Source: Bellilinea sp034411135 (lineage in GTDB: Bacteria; Chloroflexota; Anaerolineae; Anaerolineales; Anaerolineaceae). Taken from it: a stretch of 64,000 bases of DNA. The notes under the pieces are model-generated. The model had not been told where the DNA came from. It searched no databases and was given only the letters and a program-made list of their open reading frames with translations. The translations under genes were made by a program, and so were the position numbers. Positions 33,744 through 42,537 of the stretch are shown one piece after another. The stretch lies in the NCBI GenBank assembly GCA_034411135.1, contig DAOUMN010000020.1, positions 87,461-151,460 of the forward strand, written 5' to 3'. The stretch's first letter is position 1, and each line of letters starts with the position of its first letter.

Positions 33744-34784
33744 TCATTCGTTTTTCGTTCTGCCACGAACAAAGTAATTCACAATGAAAATGATGATGAG
33801 AAGGATTCCCCATGCAAAATCTCTGAAAAATGAACTTCCACGCACCCCCGTAAGCAACATGTGAAAACCGGTTGAGAGAACTTGCAAAATCAATACGGCA
33901 ATAAAGATATCAATCACTTTCCCAAAACCAGGAATTACCCCCGCCAGCACAGAGATTAATATCGTCAACAGCACGTAAGTGGTGGTTCCGTATTCATAAG
34001 CTGCCGACATTGTCCGGCTCATCACCAAAATACCGGCAACGGCGGAAAGGGTCCCACTCAAAATATAAACGCCAAGCAACACTTTTCGATTTTCAACAGC
34101 AGAAAATTCTGCAGCCGTGGGATTGGTTCCAATCATGCGGGTTTTGAAACCAAAAGGTGTGCCATTGAGAATGATATACGTCAGAATAGCTAGAACAACA
34201 AAGATAACGAAGGGAATGGGAACTCCGGCAATGGTTTTACTTCCAATGATTGAAACCGCCTCCGGGAATCCAGTTACAGTGACACCTTTAGTCAGTCCGG
34301 TAGAAATGCCCGTAAAAAATGTATAAGTAGCCAGGGTTGCTAGAATTGGAGGAACACCAATGTAGCCAACCATTATTCCATTCAGCACACCGCATAAAAA
34401 TCCAATCAAAATTGCAATGAGAAAAGCAAAAAGAATGTACCATCCCATCAGATATGGATCAACATTGGCAGGGAGCATTCGTGTCAAGAACAAACCCGCA
34501 ACAACAGCCGCTAAATTCGAAGTTGCATTGACAGACAGGTTAATCCCGCCACATAAAATGGTGATCATCATTGCCAGTGATAATATTCCCAGTTCTGGTA
34601 ACTGAAAAGCCATCGATGTGATGCTTCTGGAAGTGAAAAATTTTTGAACTGTAAATGAAAAAAACAATACTAAAGTGATAAAAACACTTATTAAGAGAAA
34701 AGTCTGACCATCAATATGGAATCGTTTTAGAAAAGTCGATATTTGTTGACTTTTGGTAACTTTGGGGGCGGATTCGTCAGTCAT
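33744..34784 (-). CDS. sugar ABC transporter permease (RbsC/LsrC-like)
   Basis: This is a membrane subunit of a CUT2-type importer, 346 residues, with about nine to ten hydrophobic helices. Family landmarks are GGINLSVNATSNLAAVVAG, GVLNGIMVGYIGVPPILATLATYTFFTG and RMIGTNPTAAEFSAV, the loop that contacts the ATPase. It pairs with the permease encoded just upstream (35831-34803, 18 bp gap) as a heterodimer. Codon choice and base composition are A+T-rich like the rest of the operon. Confidence 0.93.
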   Translation of the reverse strand: MTDESAPKVTKSQQISTFLKRFHIDGQTFLLISVFITLVLFFSFTVQKFFTSRSITSMAFQLPELGILSLAMMITILCGGINLSVNATSNLAAVVAGLFLTRMLPANVDPYLMGWYILFAFLIAILIGFLCGVLNGIMVGYIGVPPILATLATYTFFTGISTGLTKGVTVTGFPEAVSIIGSKTIAGVPIPFVIFVVLAILTYIILNGTPFGFKTRMIGTNPTAAEFSAVENRKVLLGVYILSGTLSAVAGILVMSRTMSAAYEYGTTTYVLLTILISVLAGVIPGFGKVIDIFIAVLILQVLSTGFHMLLTGVRGSSFFRDFAWGILLIIIFIVNYFVRGRTKNE

Positions 34785-34802
34785 GTTTTTCTCACTAACA
34801 AC

Positions 34803-35831
34803 CTATTCAGATTGAGTTAATTGGCTGGTATGTCCAGTGCGTTTTGCTCTTAAGTTCCTAAGAGCCGGAATAGAGGTGAATAGAATCAGAATTAATCCAA
34901 CAACAAATCTTTGCCATTCAACCGGTATACCGGTAAGAATCAATGCCCGGTTGATGACCTGAATAACCAGCACTCCCAAGGTAGTTCCAATAATAGAGCC
35001 GCTTCCACCGGTGATTGCTGCTCCTCCCAATATAATGGCTGCTAACACATCCAGCGGCTGAGTAATAAAAATGACCGGATTGAAGTAACGGCTGAGAAAA
35101 GCCTGAGTAACACCAGCGATTGCCGAGAACAAGCCCATGATTCCAAAAATTACAAAAAATATATAGCGCACATTGAAACCGGAGCGGACAGCCACTTCAC
35201 GATTTCCACCAATGGCATATACTCCTCTGCCTAAAGTTGTATATTTTAGGAACCACCAAACAAATAACCCTAAGCCCAAGGCTAATAAAACTGTGCTGTG
35301 CAGCCCAGTTTCACCCACGTTGGGGTCTTGAGCTTTGAGGACAAAAATATTGTAAAAACCAACCGCGCCTTTCGGGAGCGAGAAATTCGCGGTTGCCCCC
35401 ACAAAGAATAGATTAAAGCCATACCACATGGTAAACATTGCCAATGAAACATCAAAGATTGGCAACTTAAACCGCGTAACTAAAAATGCGTTCAGAAGTC
35501 CGGCAAGAATGCCCGCCCCTCCAGCAATGAGATAATACAACAGAACGCCACCATCATAACCCTGCTTCAAGAGGAACATGTGCGTCGCGTAAGAAGTGGT
35601 AGCCGCAATGGCTACAAAAGAGATGTCAATACCCCCGGCTATCACGATTGGCAGTAATCCATAAGCCAGAATCAAGAATACGATGGAAGACCGTAAAGTA
35701 TCAAACAATGTAGAAATTGTGAAAAATGCCGGGTTAATGGCACCAATTGTCAACGACAAAATAAGCAGAATTAAGAAAATTACAAATTCATTTGAGCGAA
35801 ATAATTTTTTAACTCGGAATTGACCAAACAT
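34803..35831 (-). CDS. sugar ABC transporter permease (RbsC/LsrD-like)
   Basis: The second CUT2 permease, 342 residues. It shows AGGIDISFVAIAATTSYATHMFL, LNAFLVTRFKLPIFDVSLAMFTMWYGFNLFF, YAIGGNREVAVRSGFNV (ATPase-coupling loop) and AAIILGGAAITGGSGSIIGTTLGVL. It starts 3 bp after the stop of the ATPase gene, so translation is probably coupled. Two different permeases together with an LsrB/RhaS-like binding protein resemble the layout of autoinducer-2 and rhamnose importers, but no lsr or rha catabolic gene is here. Confidence 0.93.
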   Translation of the reverse strand: MFGQFRVKKLFRSNEFVIFLILLILSLTIGAINPAFFTISTLFDTLRSSIVFLILAYGLLPIVIAGGIDISFVAIAATTSYATHMFLLKQGYDGGVLLYYLIAGGAGILAGLLNAFLVTRFKLPIFDVSLAMFTMWYGFNLFFVGATANFSLPKGAVGFYNIFVLKAQDPNVGETGLHSTVLLALGLGLFVWWFLKYTTLGRGVYAIGGNREVAVRSGFNVRYIFFVIFGIMGLFSAIAGVTQAFLSRYFNPVIFITQPLDVLAAIILGGAAITGGSGSIIGTTLGVLVIQVINRALILTGIPVEWQRFVVGLILILFTSIPALRNLRAKRTGHTSQLTQSE

Positions 35832-35834
35832 TCG

Positions 35835-37361
35835 CTAACCCTCACTCGCAACATTTGCTTGATTCTCCGAAAAGATCAAACGTTGGTATAAAAATTGTTC
35901 ATCAATTTCATCACGGAGATATTCTTCGACAATTCTGCCTGACCGCATTAATAAAATGCGATGGCAGGTTTGAAATAATTCCGGAATATCGTCCGAAATT
36001 AAAATAATCCCGATTCCCTGTTCAGATAGCTGTCTGATCAATTCATGGATCTCTGCTTTTGAACCTACATCCACACCCACGGTCGGGCCGTTTAGAATTA
36101 AGATTTTTGGCATAGTTGCCAACCACTTGGCTAAAACGACCCTCTGCTGATTTCCACCAGAAAGGGTTTTTACCGGCAGGCTTCCGCAGGGTGTTTTGAT
36201 TGCCATCCTTTGAATCCAATGATGGGATACTTCATTTTTCGTTATTGATTTAATTAGCCCGATTCGTGTTACCAGCCGGTCAATTACGCTAATAATAATA
36301 TTGTCGTTAATAGATTGGTCCAAAAACAAACCTTGTTGAATACGATCGTCGGGCACATAGCCGATCCGATTTCTAACCGCCTGCTGAATGCTCTTGATTT
36401 GGACCTCATTGCCTTCAACGAAGATTCGCCCAGAGTCGGCTGGCAGCTCACCGAATAAAGCCAAAGCTAATTCGGTGCGCCCAGAACCCAACAAACCGGT
36501 TATACCTAATACCTCCTTTTTTCTCAACACAAACGAAACATCTACAAAACCATGCCGCAAATTCAATTTCTTCACTTCAAGAAGCGGAGAGGCAGAATCT
36601 CCAGGTGAGGAGAAGGTGATGTTACTGCTGTCCAGCTTGCGTCCGGTCATGTGATATTCCATCGTGGCAATATCAATACCTCGTGCATCCTGATCCAAAA
36701 CCTTTTTACCGTTTCGAATGATGACCGTTCTTTCAGCAATTTCTCTCACTTCATTCAACTTGTGGCTGACAAACAAGGTTGAAATTCCCTGTTCTTTTAG
36801 GTCATTGATAACCTTAAACAACGCGATAACCTCTCTTTGGGTCAAGGCTGTTGTTGGTTCATCCATGATAATCAAGCGGGCATCCGCAAGAATGGCTTTG
36901 GCGATAGCGATCAGTTGTCTGTCCGCAGTGGATAGATTTTCTACCAGTTCATCGAGCGGCAACTCAATATTGATTCTTTGCAATCCCTCTTGGGCAATTT
37001 TTTCTACTTCTCGCCAGTTTACAAGTTTTTTGCGATGAGCAAGCTGATGGTTTATGGCAATATTTTCAGCAACCGTCAAGTTCGGGAACAACGAAAAATC
37101 CTGGTAAATGACCTGGATGCCTTCTCGGATCGAATCGATGGGGGTTAATTTATTGTAATGTTTGTTATTTAACTTGATATCCCCCTCATCGGGAGCATAA
37201 ACCCCAGAAATAATTTTGATTAATGTAGATTTGCCAGAGCCATTTTCTCCAACCAAACAACAGATTTCACCAGGGTAAATCGAAAGGCTAACTTCATTTA
37301 GCGCAATTACACCGCCAAATCGTTTACTGATATTTTCAACGCGGATAATTGGTTCAGACAT
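35835..37361 (-). CDS. sugar ABC transporter ATP-binding protein, two-domain (MglA/RbsA type)
   Basis: ATG 37361 gives 508 residues starting SEPIIRVENISKRFGG; the longer frame to 37409 would run through a hairpin and is rejected. The first nucleotide-binding domain has GENGSGKSTLIKI, a modified signature LSTADRQLIAIAKAI and LIIMDEPTTALT. The second has a degenerate Walker A (GLLGSGRTELALAL), a good signature LSGGNQQRVVLAKWL and ILNGPTVGVDVGSK in the Walker B region. This asymmetry is normal for CUT2 importers. It energises uptake with the two permeases and the binding protein. Confidence 0.95.
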   Translation of the reverse strand: MSEPIIRVENISKRFGGVIALNEVSLSIYPGEICCLVGENGSGKSTLIKIISGVYAPDEGDIKLNNKHYNKLTPIDSIREGIQVIYQDFSLFPNLTVAENIAINHQLAHRKKLVNWREVEKIAQEGLQRINIELPLDELVENLSTADRQLIAIAKAILADARLIIMDEPTTALTQREVIALFKVINDLKEQGISTLFVSHKLNEVREIAERTVIIRNGKKVLDQDARGIDIATMEYHMTGRKLDSSNITFSSPGDSASPLLEVKKLNLRHGFVDVSFVLRKKEVLGITGLLGSGRTELALALFGELPADSGRIFVEGNEVQIKSIQQAVRNRIGYVPDDRIQQGLFLDQSINDNIIISVIDRLVTRIGLIKSITKNEVSHHWIQRMAIKTPCGSLPVKTLSGGNQQRVVLAKWLATMPKILILNGPTVGVDVGSKAEIHELIRQLSEQGIGIILISDDIPELFQTCHRILLMRSGRIVEEYLRDEIDEQFLYQRLIFSENQANVASEG

Positions 37362-37379
37362 ATGCAAGCCTTTGTTAAG

Positions 37380-37405
37380 TTGGGGCGGTATTGCCACCGC
37401 CCCAA
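37380..37405 (-). promoter_or_regulatory. intercistronic hairpin between binding-protein and ATPase genes
   Basis: A perfect 10-bp stem (37380-37389 with 37396-37405) and a 6-base loop lie between the stop of the binding-protein gene and the ATPase start. No T run follows on the minus strand. Such hairpins commonly protect the upstream message, so that the binding protein is made in excess over the membrane parts. Confidence 0.7.
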
Positions 37406-37427
37406 CCATGCAGTGAACTTTTCTTGT

Positions 37428-38507
37428 TTAGAAGGGATAATCATCCATGTTGTTGGCGTCTATCTTGATCCATGCTGCACCATAAATTACAGGCACACCA
37501 TTCACGCCCTTAACCAATTTGATCTTTTCATAACCCGGCACACCCAGGTCCATACCATCGGTGATTGCCTCACCCTTCAGCATTTTGTAAGCAACCACAT
37601 TACAGGCATAACCCGCTGTTGCTGGATCCCAAGCCATGGCAAGATCAACCGCACCGGTCTTTAGCAATTCGCCAGCATAGGATGGAATGCTTGTCCCAAC
37701 CACAGCAATTTGATCTTGAAGTTTTGCTTCTTCAATTGCGCGGCCAGCACCGACAACATCACCTGCTGCTGCTCCTAGAACACCCTTTACATCCGGGTAT
37801 GTTTTCAAAACATCCTTCATCGTGTTGTAGGCAACCTCTTGGTCTTCTTTTGATTCATACTTGGCAATGAATTCCAGTTTGGGGTAGTTTTTCTCGGCAT
37901 AGGCTTTGGCACAATCCATCCATTCATTATGGGACGCATTGGTCAAGGAACCCACAAACTGAATATATTTTCCCTCTTCGCCCATGCGGGTTGCCATTTC
38001 CTTCATCATTTCTTCGCCATACGAGCAATTATCGAAAGCTTCAACATCGTAATGCATAGTGCCCTCTTTGGCGGTGGCAGCTTCATGGCCGACGACAATG
38101 ATGCCACTGTCAATGGCTTTCTTCTGAACCGGCTCATTTTCGGGAACACCATACGGCACATTGCAGATTGCGTCTACGCCTTGGGCAATCAACGACTCGA
38201 TAATCGCCACCTGGGCTGCGGAATCAACCTGAGAAGGACCTTCCATAAAAGCCTTGACCCCGTAATCTTTACCAAAGTCCTTTACGCCGGTTTCCATTCT
38301 CAGGAACCAATTAAAGGCGATTGACTTGACAACGGTGCCAAAGACCAATTCTTTCTGTTCAACAGCCTTTGTTGGCTCGGCTGCAGCAGGCGCTTTGGTA
38401 GGTTCTGAAGCCACCGGCGGTTGAGTAGCAGGCGTTTGTTGTGGTGCACATGCAGCCAATAACGCAATGATTAGCAGTATAGATAGAACGAACAAACTCT
38501 TTTTCAT
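37428..38507 (-). CDS. sugar ABC transporter substrate-binding lipoprotein
   Basis: The 359-residue protein starts behind GGAG. A signal peptide ends in LLAAC with the lipid-bearing C20, followed by a Pro/Thr/Ala linker (residues 22-48). The mature part is a type I periplasmic binding fold of the sugar/LsrB-RhaS group: LVFGTVVKSIAFNWFLRMETGVKDFGKDYG, AIIESLIAQGVDAICNVPYG, GVLGAAAGDVVGAGRAIEEAKLQDQIAVVGTS. It captures the ligand at the outer face of the membrane. It is the first structural gene after the DeoR regulator gene and ahead of the intercistronic hairpin. Confidence 0.93.
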   Translation of the reverse strand: MKKSLFVLSILLIIALLAACAPQQTPATQPPVASEPTKAPAAAEPTKAVEQKELVFGTVVKSIAFNWFLRMETGVKDFGKDYGVKAFMEGPSQVDSAAQVAIIESLIAQGVDAICNVPYGVPENEPVQKKAIDSGIIVVGHEAATAKEGTMHYDVEAFDNCSYGEEMMKEMATRMGEEGKYIQFVGSLTNASHNEWMDCAKAYAEKNYPKLEFIAKYESKEDQEVAYNTMKDVLKTYPDVKGVLGAAAGDVVGAGRAIEEAKLQDQIAVVGTSIPSYAGELLKTGAVDLAMAWDPATAGYACNVVAYKMLKGEAITDGMDLGVPGYEKIKLVKGVNGVPVIYGAAWIKIDANNMDDYPF

Positions 38508-38619
38508 TTTTCACTCCATTTTTTGCGAAAAGGGTTACGAACAATCGGCTCAACACTCAGCGATACACAACACACTTCCTCACCTTCTTCTTCACCTCCT
38601 CCAAAAAAATGAAAACGGA

Positions 38620-39381
38620 CTACACACGCAAAACATCAACGCCCATTTGTTCGATTTGTTCAACAACTTCCCATGGGGCATTAATATCCGTCAAAATGCG
38701 ATCGGCGACGGATAGAGGTGCTATTGAATTCAAAGCGATTTGTCCAAACTTGGATGAATCAGCAACGACAATAATCTCTTTGGCTCGTTTCAACATAGCC
38801 TGCTTGACAAGAGTGTCTTCTAAACTAAATTCAGTAATGCCGATTTCAGTGTCAATCCCACCTGCTCCCATGAAAAACTTGTCGACATTGAAGCCTTCGA
38901 TCGTTCTTTCAGCAAGATGCCCCACCAACGATAATTCGCCTCGTCGGAGAATACCGCCGGTTAAAATCAAACGAATACCCGGGTGATCAACCAAAGCCAA
39001 GGCAATATGAAATGAGGGGGTTATGACAGTAAGATTTTGGCGGTCGTAAATATTTTTAGCAATTTCGAGCGTTGTTGTGCCAACATCGAGCATGATGGAG
39101 TCGCCATTTTGGATCATTTCGGCGGCTGCTTTACCGATCCTCTGCTTTTCCTCGCTACATTTTACACTTCGCGATAAAAATGGCGGCTCATAACTTCTGC
39201 CGCTCCCGCTTATTGCTCCTCCATGTACACGCCGCAGCAAGCCTTTCCGTTCCAGGATATCTAGATCCCTACGGATGGTAACTTCGGATACACCAAACTT
39301 CGTAACCAGCTCAGTCACTTGAACCGATTCGTTTTGGTTAATTAACTCAAGAATTATTTGGTGTCTTTTGTGGGAATTCAT
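38620..39381 (-). CDS. DeoR family transcriptional regulator
   Basis: ATG 39381 gives 253 residues, normal for the family. The N-terminal winged helix reads NQNESVQVTELVTKFGVSEVTIRRDLDILERKGLLRRVHGGA, the DeoR signature. The C-terminal sensor domain (about 75-235) has SIMLDVGTTTLEIAKNI, LTVITPSFHIALAL, LTGGILRRGELSLVGHLAE, FFMGAGGIDTEIGITEFSLEDTLVKQAML and IIVVADSSKFGQ. This domain usually binds a phosphorylated sugar, here perhaps the product of the FGGY kinase. It probably represses the operon and its own gene; a strong promoter lies upstream. There is no clear ribosome site, so the start is less sure. Confidence 0.93.
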   Translation of the reverse strand: MNSHKRHQIILELINQNESVQVTELVTKFGVSEVTIRRDLDILERKGLLRRVHGGAISGSGRSYEPPFLSRSVKCSEEKQRIGKAAAEMIQNGDSIMLDVGTTTLEIAKNIYDRQNLTVITPSFHIALALVDHPGIRLILTGGILRRGELSLVGHLAERTIEGFNVDKFFMGAGGIDTEIGITEFSLEDTLVKQAMLKRAKEIIVVADSSKFGQIALNSIAPLSVADRILTDINAPWEVVEQIEQMGVDVLRV

Positions 39382-39417
39382 GGGGAGAAGTAAGTCGATT
39401 GTTTCGATTACTTTCAA

Positions 39418-39446
39418 ATAATACAAAATAATTGTTTGTTTGTCAA
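39418..39446 (-). promoter_or_regulatory. strong promoter of the DeoR / sugar operon
   Basis: On the minus strand TTGACA (39441-39446), 17 bases and TATTAT (39418-39423) make a near-consensus sigma-70 type promoter. Just downstream the transcript start region holds GAAAGTAATCGAAACAATCGA (39393-39413). Its TTTCGATTACTTTC reading on the other strand resembles DeoR-type operators, so autoregulation is likely. Confidence 0.8.
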
Positions 39447-39552
39447 TAAGCAATCATTTCGGGGAGTGGATTATTTGAACCCGGCTGAGGGTTGGAAAGG
39501 TGCCCCCAGCGGTCACTGCCTCATCCTGTGCATCCAGTGAACAAATTCCCCT

Positions 39553-39568
39553 TATAATCGTTTATAAT
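39553..39568 (+). promoter_or_regulatory. two TATAAT boxes before the polysaccharide ABC exporter
   Basis: TATAAT occurs at 39553-39558 and again at 39563-39568, ten bases apart. No good TTGACA partner is seen. The nearer box would start transcription about 10 bases before ATG 39585, giving an almost leaderless message. Confidence 0.4.
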
Positions 39569-39584
39569 TTCCACCTGTGAATTT

Positions 39585-40424
39585 ATGGACATAACCCGCA
39601 ACTCGGATTTGTTTTACGACAGTGCATCCCGTGGCACGGCTCCCCTGGAAGAGCTGCACGAGGTCTTTCACTACCGCAACCTGATTCTCCAGTTGACCCG
39701 CCGGGATGTAATGACCCGTTACAAGCGCTCTGTCCTGGGAATTGCCTGGACAATGCTCAACCCGTTGGGCATGATGATCGTCCTGACAGTGGCTTTTTCC
39801 AACATTTTCCGCTTCGATACCGAATTCGGTTACCCCGCTTACGTGCTCAGCGGTTTGCTGGCGTGGAATTTTTTCTCGCAGACCACCACCGCCGCCATGG
39901 TCAACCTGGTGTGGGGCGGCGGGCTGCTCCACCGCATTTATATCCCGCGCACGTCGTTTTCGCTGGCAGCCATTGCCACCGGGCTGGTTAACCTGTCGCT
40001 GGCGTTGGTGCCGCTGCTGCTGATCAACGTCGTCACCGGTGTGCCAATCAAACCCGCCCTCCTGTTTTTACCCGTGCCCATGTTGCTGTTGGCAGCCTTC
40101 GCGTTGGGGGTTGGGCTGCTCATCTCGACTTTCGCGGTCTATTATCCTGACGTGGCGGAAATGTACAACATTGCCCTGGTGGGCTGGATGTACCTCACCC
40201 CTGTAATCTACCCAATCAGCATCCTGCCAGAAACAATTCGTTTTTGGGTCGTCCGCCTGAATCCAATGTACTACCTGTTGGAAGTCTACCGCGCACCGGT
40301 TTATTACGGACGTTTACCCGAACTGGATATTTTGATCCCCGCGATTGTGATCGCCCTGACTTTTCTGGTGGTCGGCTGGATTGTATTCACCCAAAAGGCA
40401 GATGAATTTTCCTACCGCATTTAG
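39585..40424 (+). CDS. polysaccharide ABC exporter permease (Wzm/KpsM/TagG family)
   Basis: The 279-residue ABC-2 type permease has six hydrophobic helices. It opens with a cytoplasmic stretch typical of the family (LEELHEVFHYRNLILQLTRRDVMTRYKRSVLGIAWTMLNPLGMMIVLTVAFSNIFRF) and has YVLSGLLAWNFFSQTT and GWMYLTPVIYPISILPE. It exports a lipid-linked glycan across the cytoplasmic membrane with the ATPase encoded 6 bp downstream. In other bacteria such pairs work with RgpF-type proteins, and one is encoded on the other side of the sugar operon. Confidence 0.93.
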   Translation: MDITRNSDLFYDSASRGTAPLEELHEVFHYRNLILQLTRRDVMTRYKRSVLGIAWTMLNPLGMMIVLTVAFSNIFRFDTEFGYPAYVLSGLLAWNFFSQTTTAAMVNLVWGGGLLHRIYIPRTSFSLAAIATGLVNLSLALVPLLLINVVTGVPIKPALLFLPVPMLLLAAFALGVGLLISTFAVYYPDVAEMYNIALVGWMYLTPVIYPISILPETIRFWVVRLNPMYYLLEVYRAPVYYGRLPELDILIPAIVIALTFLVVGWIVFTQKADEFSYRI

Positions 40425-40430
40425 AGGGGT

Positions 40431-41180
40431 ATGACAGATAACAACGCCGCAATTCTGCTCGAGAACGTTTCGGTACGCTACCGCACACCAACCGAACGGT
40501 TCAACACCTTCAAGGAATTTGCCATCCGCTGGGTGCAGGGTAAGGTGCGCAGTACCGCGTTTTGGGCATTGCGCGGGGTATCCTTCGATGTATACAAAGG
40601 CGAGGTCTTTGGCATTGTTGGCCAAAACGGCGCCGGCAAAAGCACGCTGTTGAAACTGGTCTCGCGGGTGATGCGCCCCACCGAGGGCAGGGTCCGTGTG
40701 ATCGGTCGTGTGGTTCCCCTGCTGGAATTGGGCGCTGGCTTCCACCCCGAACTGACCGGGCGCGAAAATATTTTTCTCAACGGCGCCATTTTAGGATTTA
40801 ACCGCCACGAGATGGAACGCAAATTTCAACGCATTGTCGAATTTTCCGAACTACACGACTTCATTGAAGCACCCCTGCGCACGTACTCCTCCGGCATGTG
40901 GGCAAGGCTTGGGTTCGCTGTCGCCATCGATGCCGAGCCCGATATTCTCATTCTGGATGAAATCCTGTCAGTAGGCGATGAAGCCTTTCAGCGCAAATGC
41001 CTAAACCGCATCGAGCAGTTTCGCCACCAGGGCGCCACCATTGTTCTGGTTTCCCACAATACAACCCAGATCGAACAGATGTGCCAGCGGGCTGCCTGGC
41101 TGGATCACGGGCAATTGATGGCTGTGGGAGACGCCGCCAGTGTAGTGCGGGCATACCGCGAGAACCAGCACATCAACTGA
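40431..41180 (+). CDS. polysaccharide ABC exporter ATPase (Wzt/TagH-like, short form)
   Basis: The 249-residue ATPase shows GQNGAGKSTLLKL (Walker A), GRENIFLNGAILG, YSSGMWARLGFAVA (signature) and ILILDEILSVGD (Walker B). An N-terminal insertion (residues ~20-40, RFNTFKEFAIRWVQGK) is typical of polysaccharide exporters. The C-terminal carbohydrate-binding domain of Wzt proteins is absent, so chain-end recognition probably does not occur here. It works with the preceding permease. Confidence 0.93.
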   Translation: MTDNNAAILLENVSVRYRTPTERFNTFKEFAIRWVQGKVRSTAFWALRGVSFDVYKGEVFGIVGQNGAGKSTLLKLVSRVMRPTEGRVRVIGRVVPLLELGAGFHPELTGRENIFLNGAILGFNRHEMERKFQRIVEFSELHDFIEAPLRTYSSGMWARLGFAVAIDAEPDILILDEILSVGDEAFQRKCLNRIEQFRHQGATIVLVSHNTTQIEQMCQRAAWLDHGQLMAVGDAASVVRAYRENQHIN

Positions 41181-41235
41181 TGGGCTGCCTGCAAGCCTTT
41201 GTTTTTCCGGACTGTTGGACAATCATGCCAGGCTT

Positions 41236-42534
41236 ATGACCGGTCACCCGCAAATCCTCATCGTATCCGGAGTTCAGGGAGATACCCGCCGTTACCGTGC
41301 ATTCCACCTGCAGGAACAATTCCGCCTGGCTGGGATAGACGCCGGTTTTGAACACATAACCTCCGCGGCGCTGGAGCAGTCCGCCCGATCCGCCCAGCTG
41401 TTGATCCTGCAGCGGGTCAGCTGGGATAAGCGGGTCGAAAAAATTCTGCGTATGGTGCGCAACAACCACGCAATCGTCCTTACCGACATTGACGACCTGG
41501 TTTTCATTCCGGACAGTATTCGTTGGATCGACTCAGCCGATTTTCATGACCCGGTGCGTGCATCGCTGTACCGCGAGACACTGGAACGCAATTTCCGTAC
41601 GCTACAACAATCAGATGGCGTGATTGCCTCGACTGAATACCTGGCGGAACAAGCCCGAGCATTGGGCAAACCTGCCTGGGTTCACCGCAACGGGTTCAGC
41701 CTGGAAATGCTATCTCTGTCCCGCGAGGCAATGCAAACCAAAAAACCGGCGCAAGAGACGGTCGTTATCGGCTATGCCAGCGGCACACCGACCCATAACC
41801 GCGATTTTTCTCTCGTTCAACCGGTGCTGCGGCAACTGATGAAGCGCTACCCGCACTTGCAGATCTCCATTGCCGGACACCTGAATCCAGGTGATGATTG
41901 GGGCGTTGCCTTCAGCAGGATCAAAAAAATTCCGTTCGTTGAATGGCGCCGGCTGCCGCAAGTTCTGGCAGGTTTTTCCATCAATCTTGCGCCCCTGCGC
42001 GAAGATAACCCCTTCTCCCAATCCAAGAGCGAAATCAAGTTCATGGAAGCCGCGCTGGTGGGAGTGGCAACCATTGCCAGCCCGACGGATGCCTTTCGCA
42101 GCGCCATTCGCGATGGGCAAACCGGCTTTCTCGCCAGCACGCCCGAGCAATGGGAGAATGCTCTCACCCGCCTGATCGAACAGCCAGACTTAAGATCGGA
42201 AATTGCCGCTGCCGCCCTGCAGGAGATAATCGAGCGATATTCACCTGCGCACCGGGCAGTCCAGGCAGTGGAATTGATCAACGCAGTTCTCGACCGTTTT
42301 CAATCACCTCTGCCTCGCCTGCCTCAGCCGTCTTTGATCGAGCCGCTCGACCCAAACGCCTTGCAGCGTCTGTGGACACCCTCCGCATTTGAGCGCCACC
42401 CCACCCTGTTCGAACGAGGACGCTACACGCTGCGCGTTCGTGGCGTTACGACCCTGGCGCGCGAAATGTGGGTTTATTTTCGCCGTCTTGCCGCGCCGTT
42501 ATTTCCATTCCGCAACACAAGCAGGGGGAACTGA
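41236..42534 (+). CDS. glycosyltransferase family 1
   Basis: ATG 41236 gives 432 residues beginning TGHPQILIVSGVQGDTRRYRAFHL; TTG 41215 is a less likely start. It has a GT-B fold: LLILQRVSWDKRV and AIVLTDIDDLVFIPDS in the first domain, then ETVVIGYASGTPTHNRDFSLVQPVL, NLAPLREDNPFSQSKSEIKFMEAALVGVATIAS and a final domain-closing helix. It resembles the GT1 at 27718-29067 in fold and motif spacing. It presumably adds a sugar to the glycan exported by the preceding ABC pair. The GT2 gene follows 3 bp later. Confidence 0.85.
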   Translation: MTGHPQILIVSGVQGDTRRYRAFHLQEQFRLAGIDAGFEHITSAALEQSARSAQLLILQRVSWDKRVEKILRMVRNNHAIVLTDIDDLVFIPDSIRWIDSADFHDPVRASLYRETLERNFRTLQQSDGVIASTEYLAEQARALGKPAWVHRNGFSLEMLSLSREAMQTKKPAQETVVIGYASGTPTHNRDFSLVQPVLRQLMKRYPHLQISIAGHLNPGDDWGVAFSRIKKIPFVEWRRLPQVLAGFSINLAPLREDNPFSQSKSEIKFMEAALVGVATIASPTDAFRSAIRDGQTGFLASTPEQWENALTRLIEQPDLRSEIAAAALQEIIERYSPAHRAVQAVELINAVLDRFQSPLPRLPQPSLIEPLDPNALQRLWTPSAFERHPTLFERGRYTLRVRGVTTLAREMWVYFRRLAAPLFPFRNTSRGN

Positions 42535-42537
42535 TCG

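Noticed and set aside
37362..37409. 16-residue N-terminal extension of the sugar ABC ATPase
   Set aside because: It would read through the perfect intercistronic hairpin, and the family begins close to ATG 37361.
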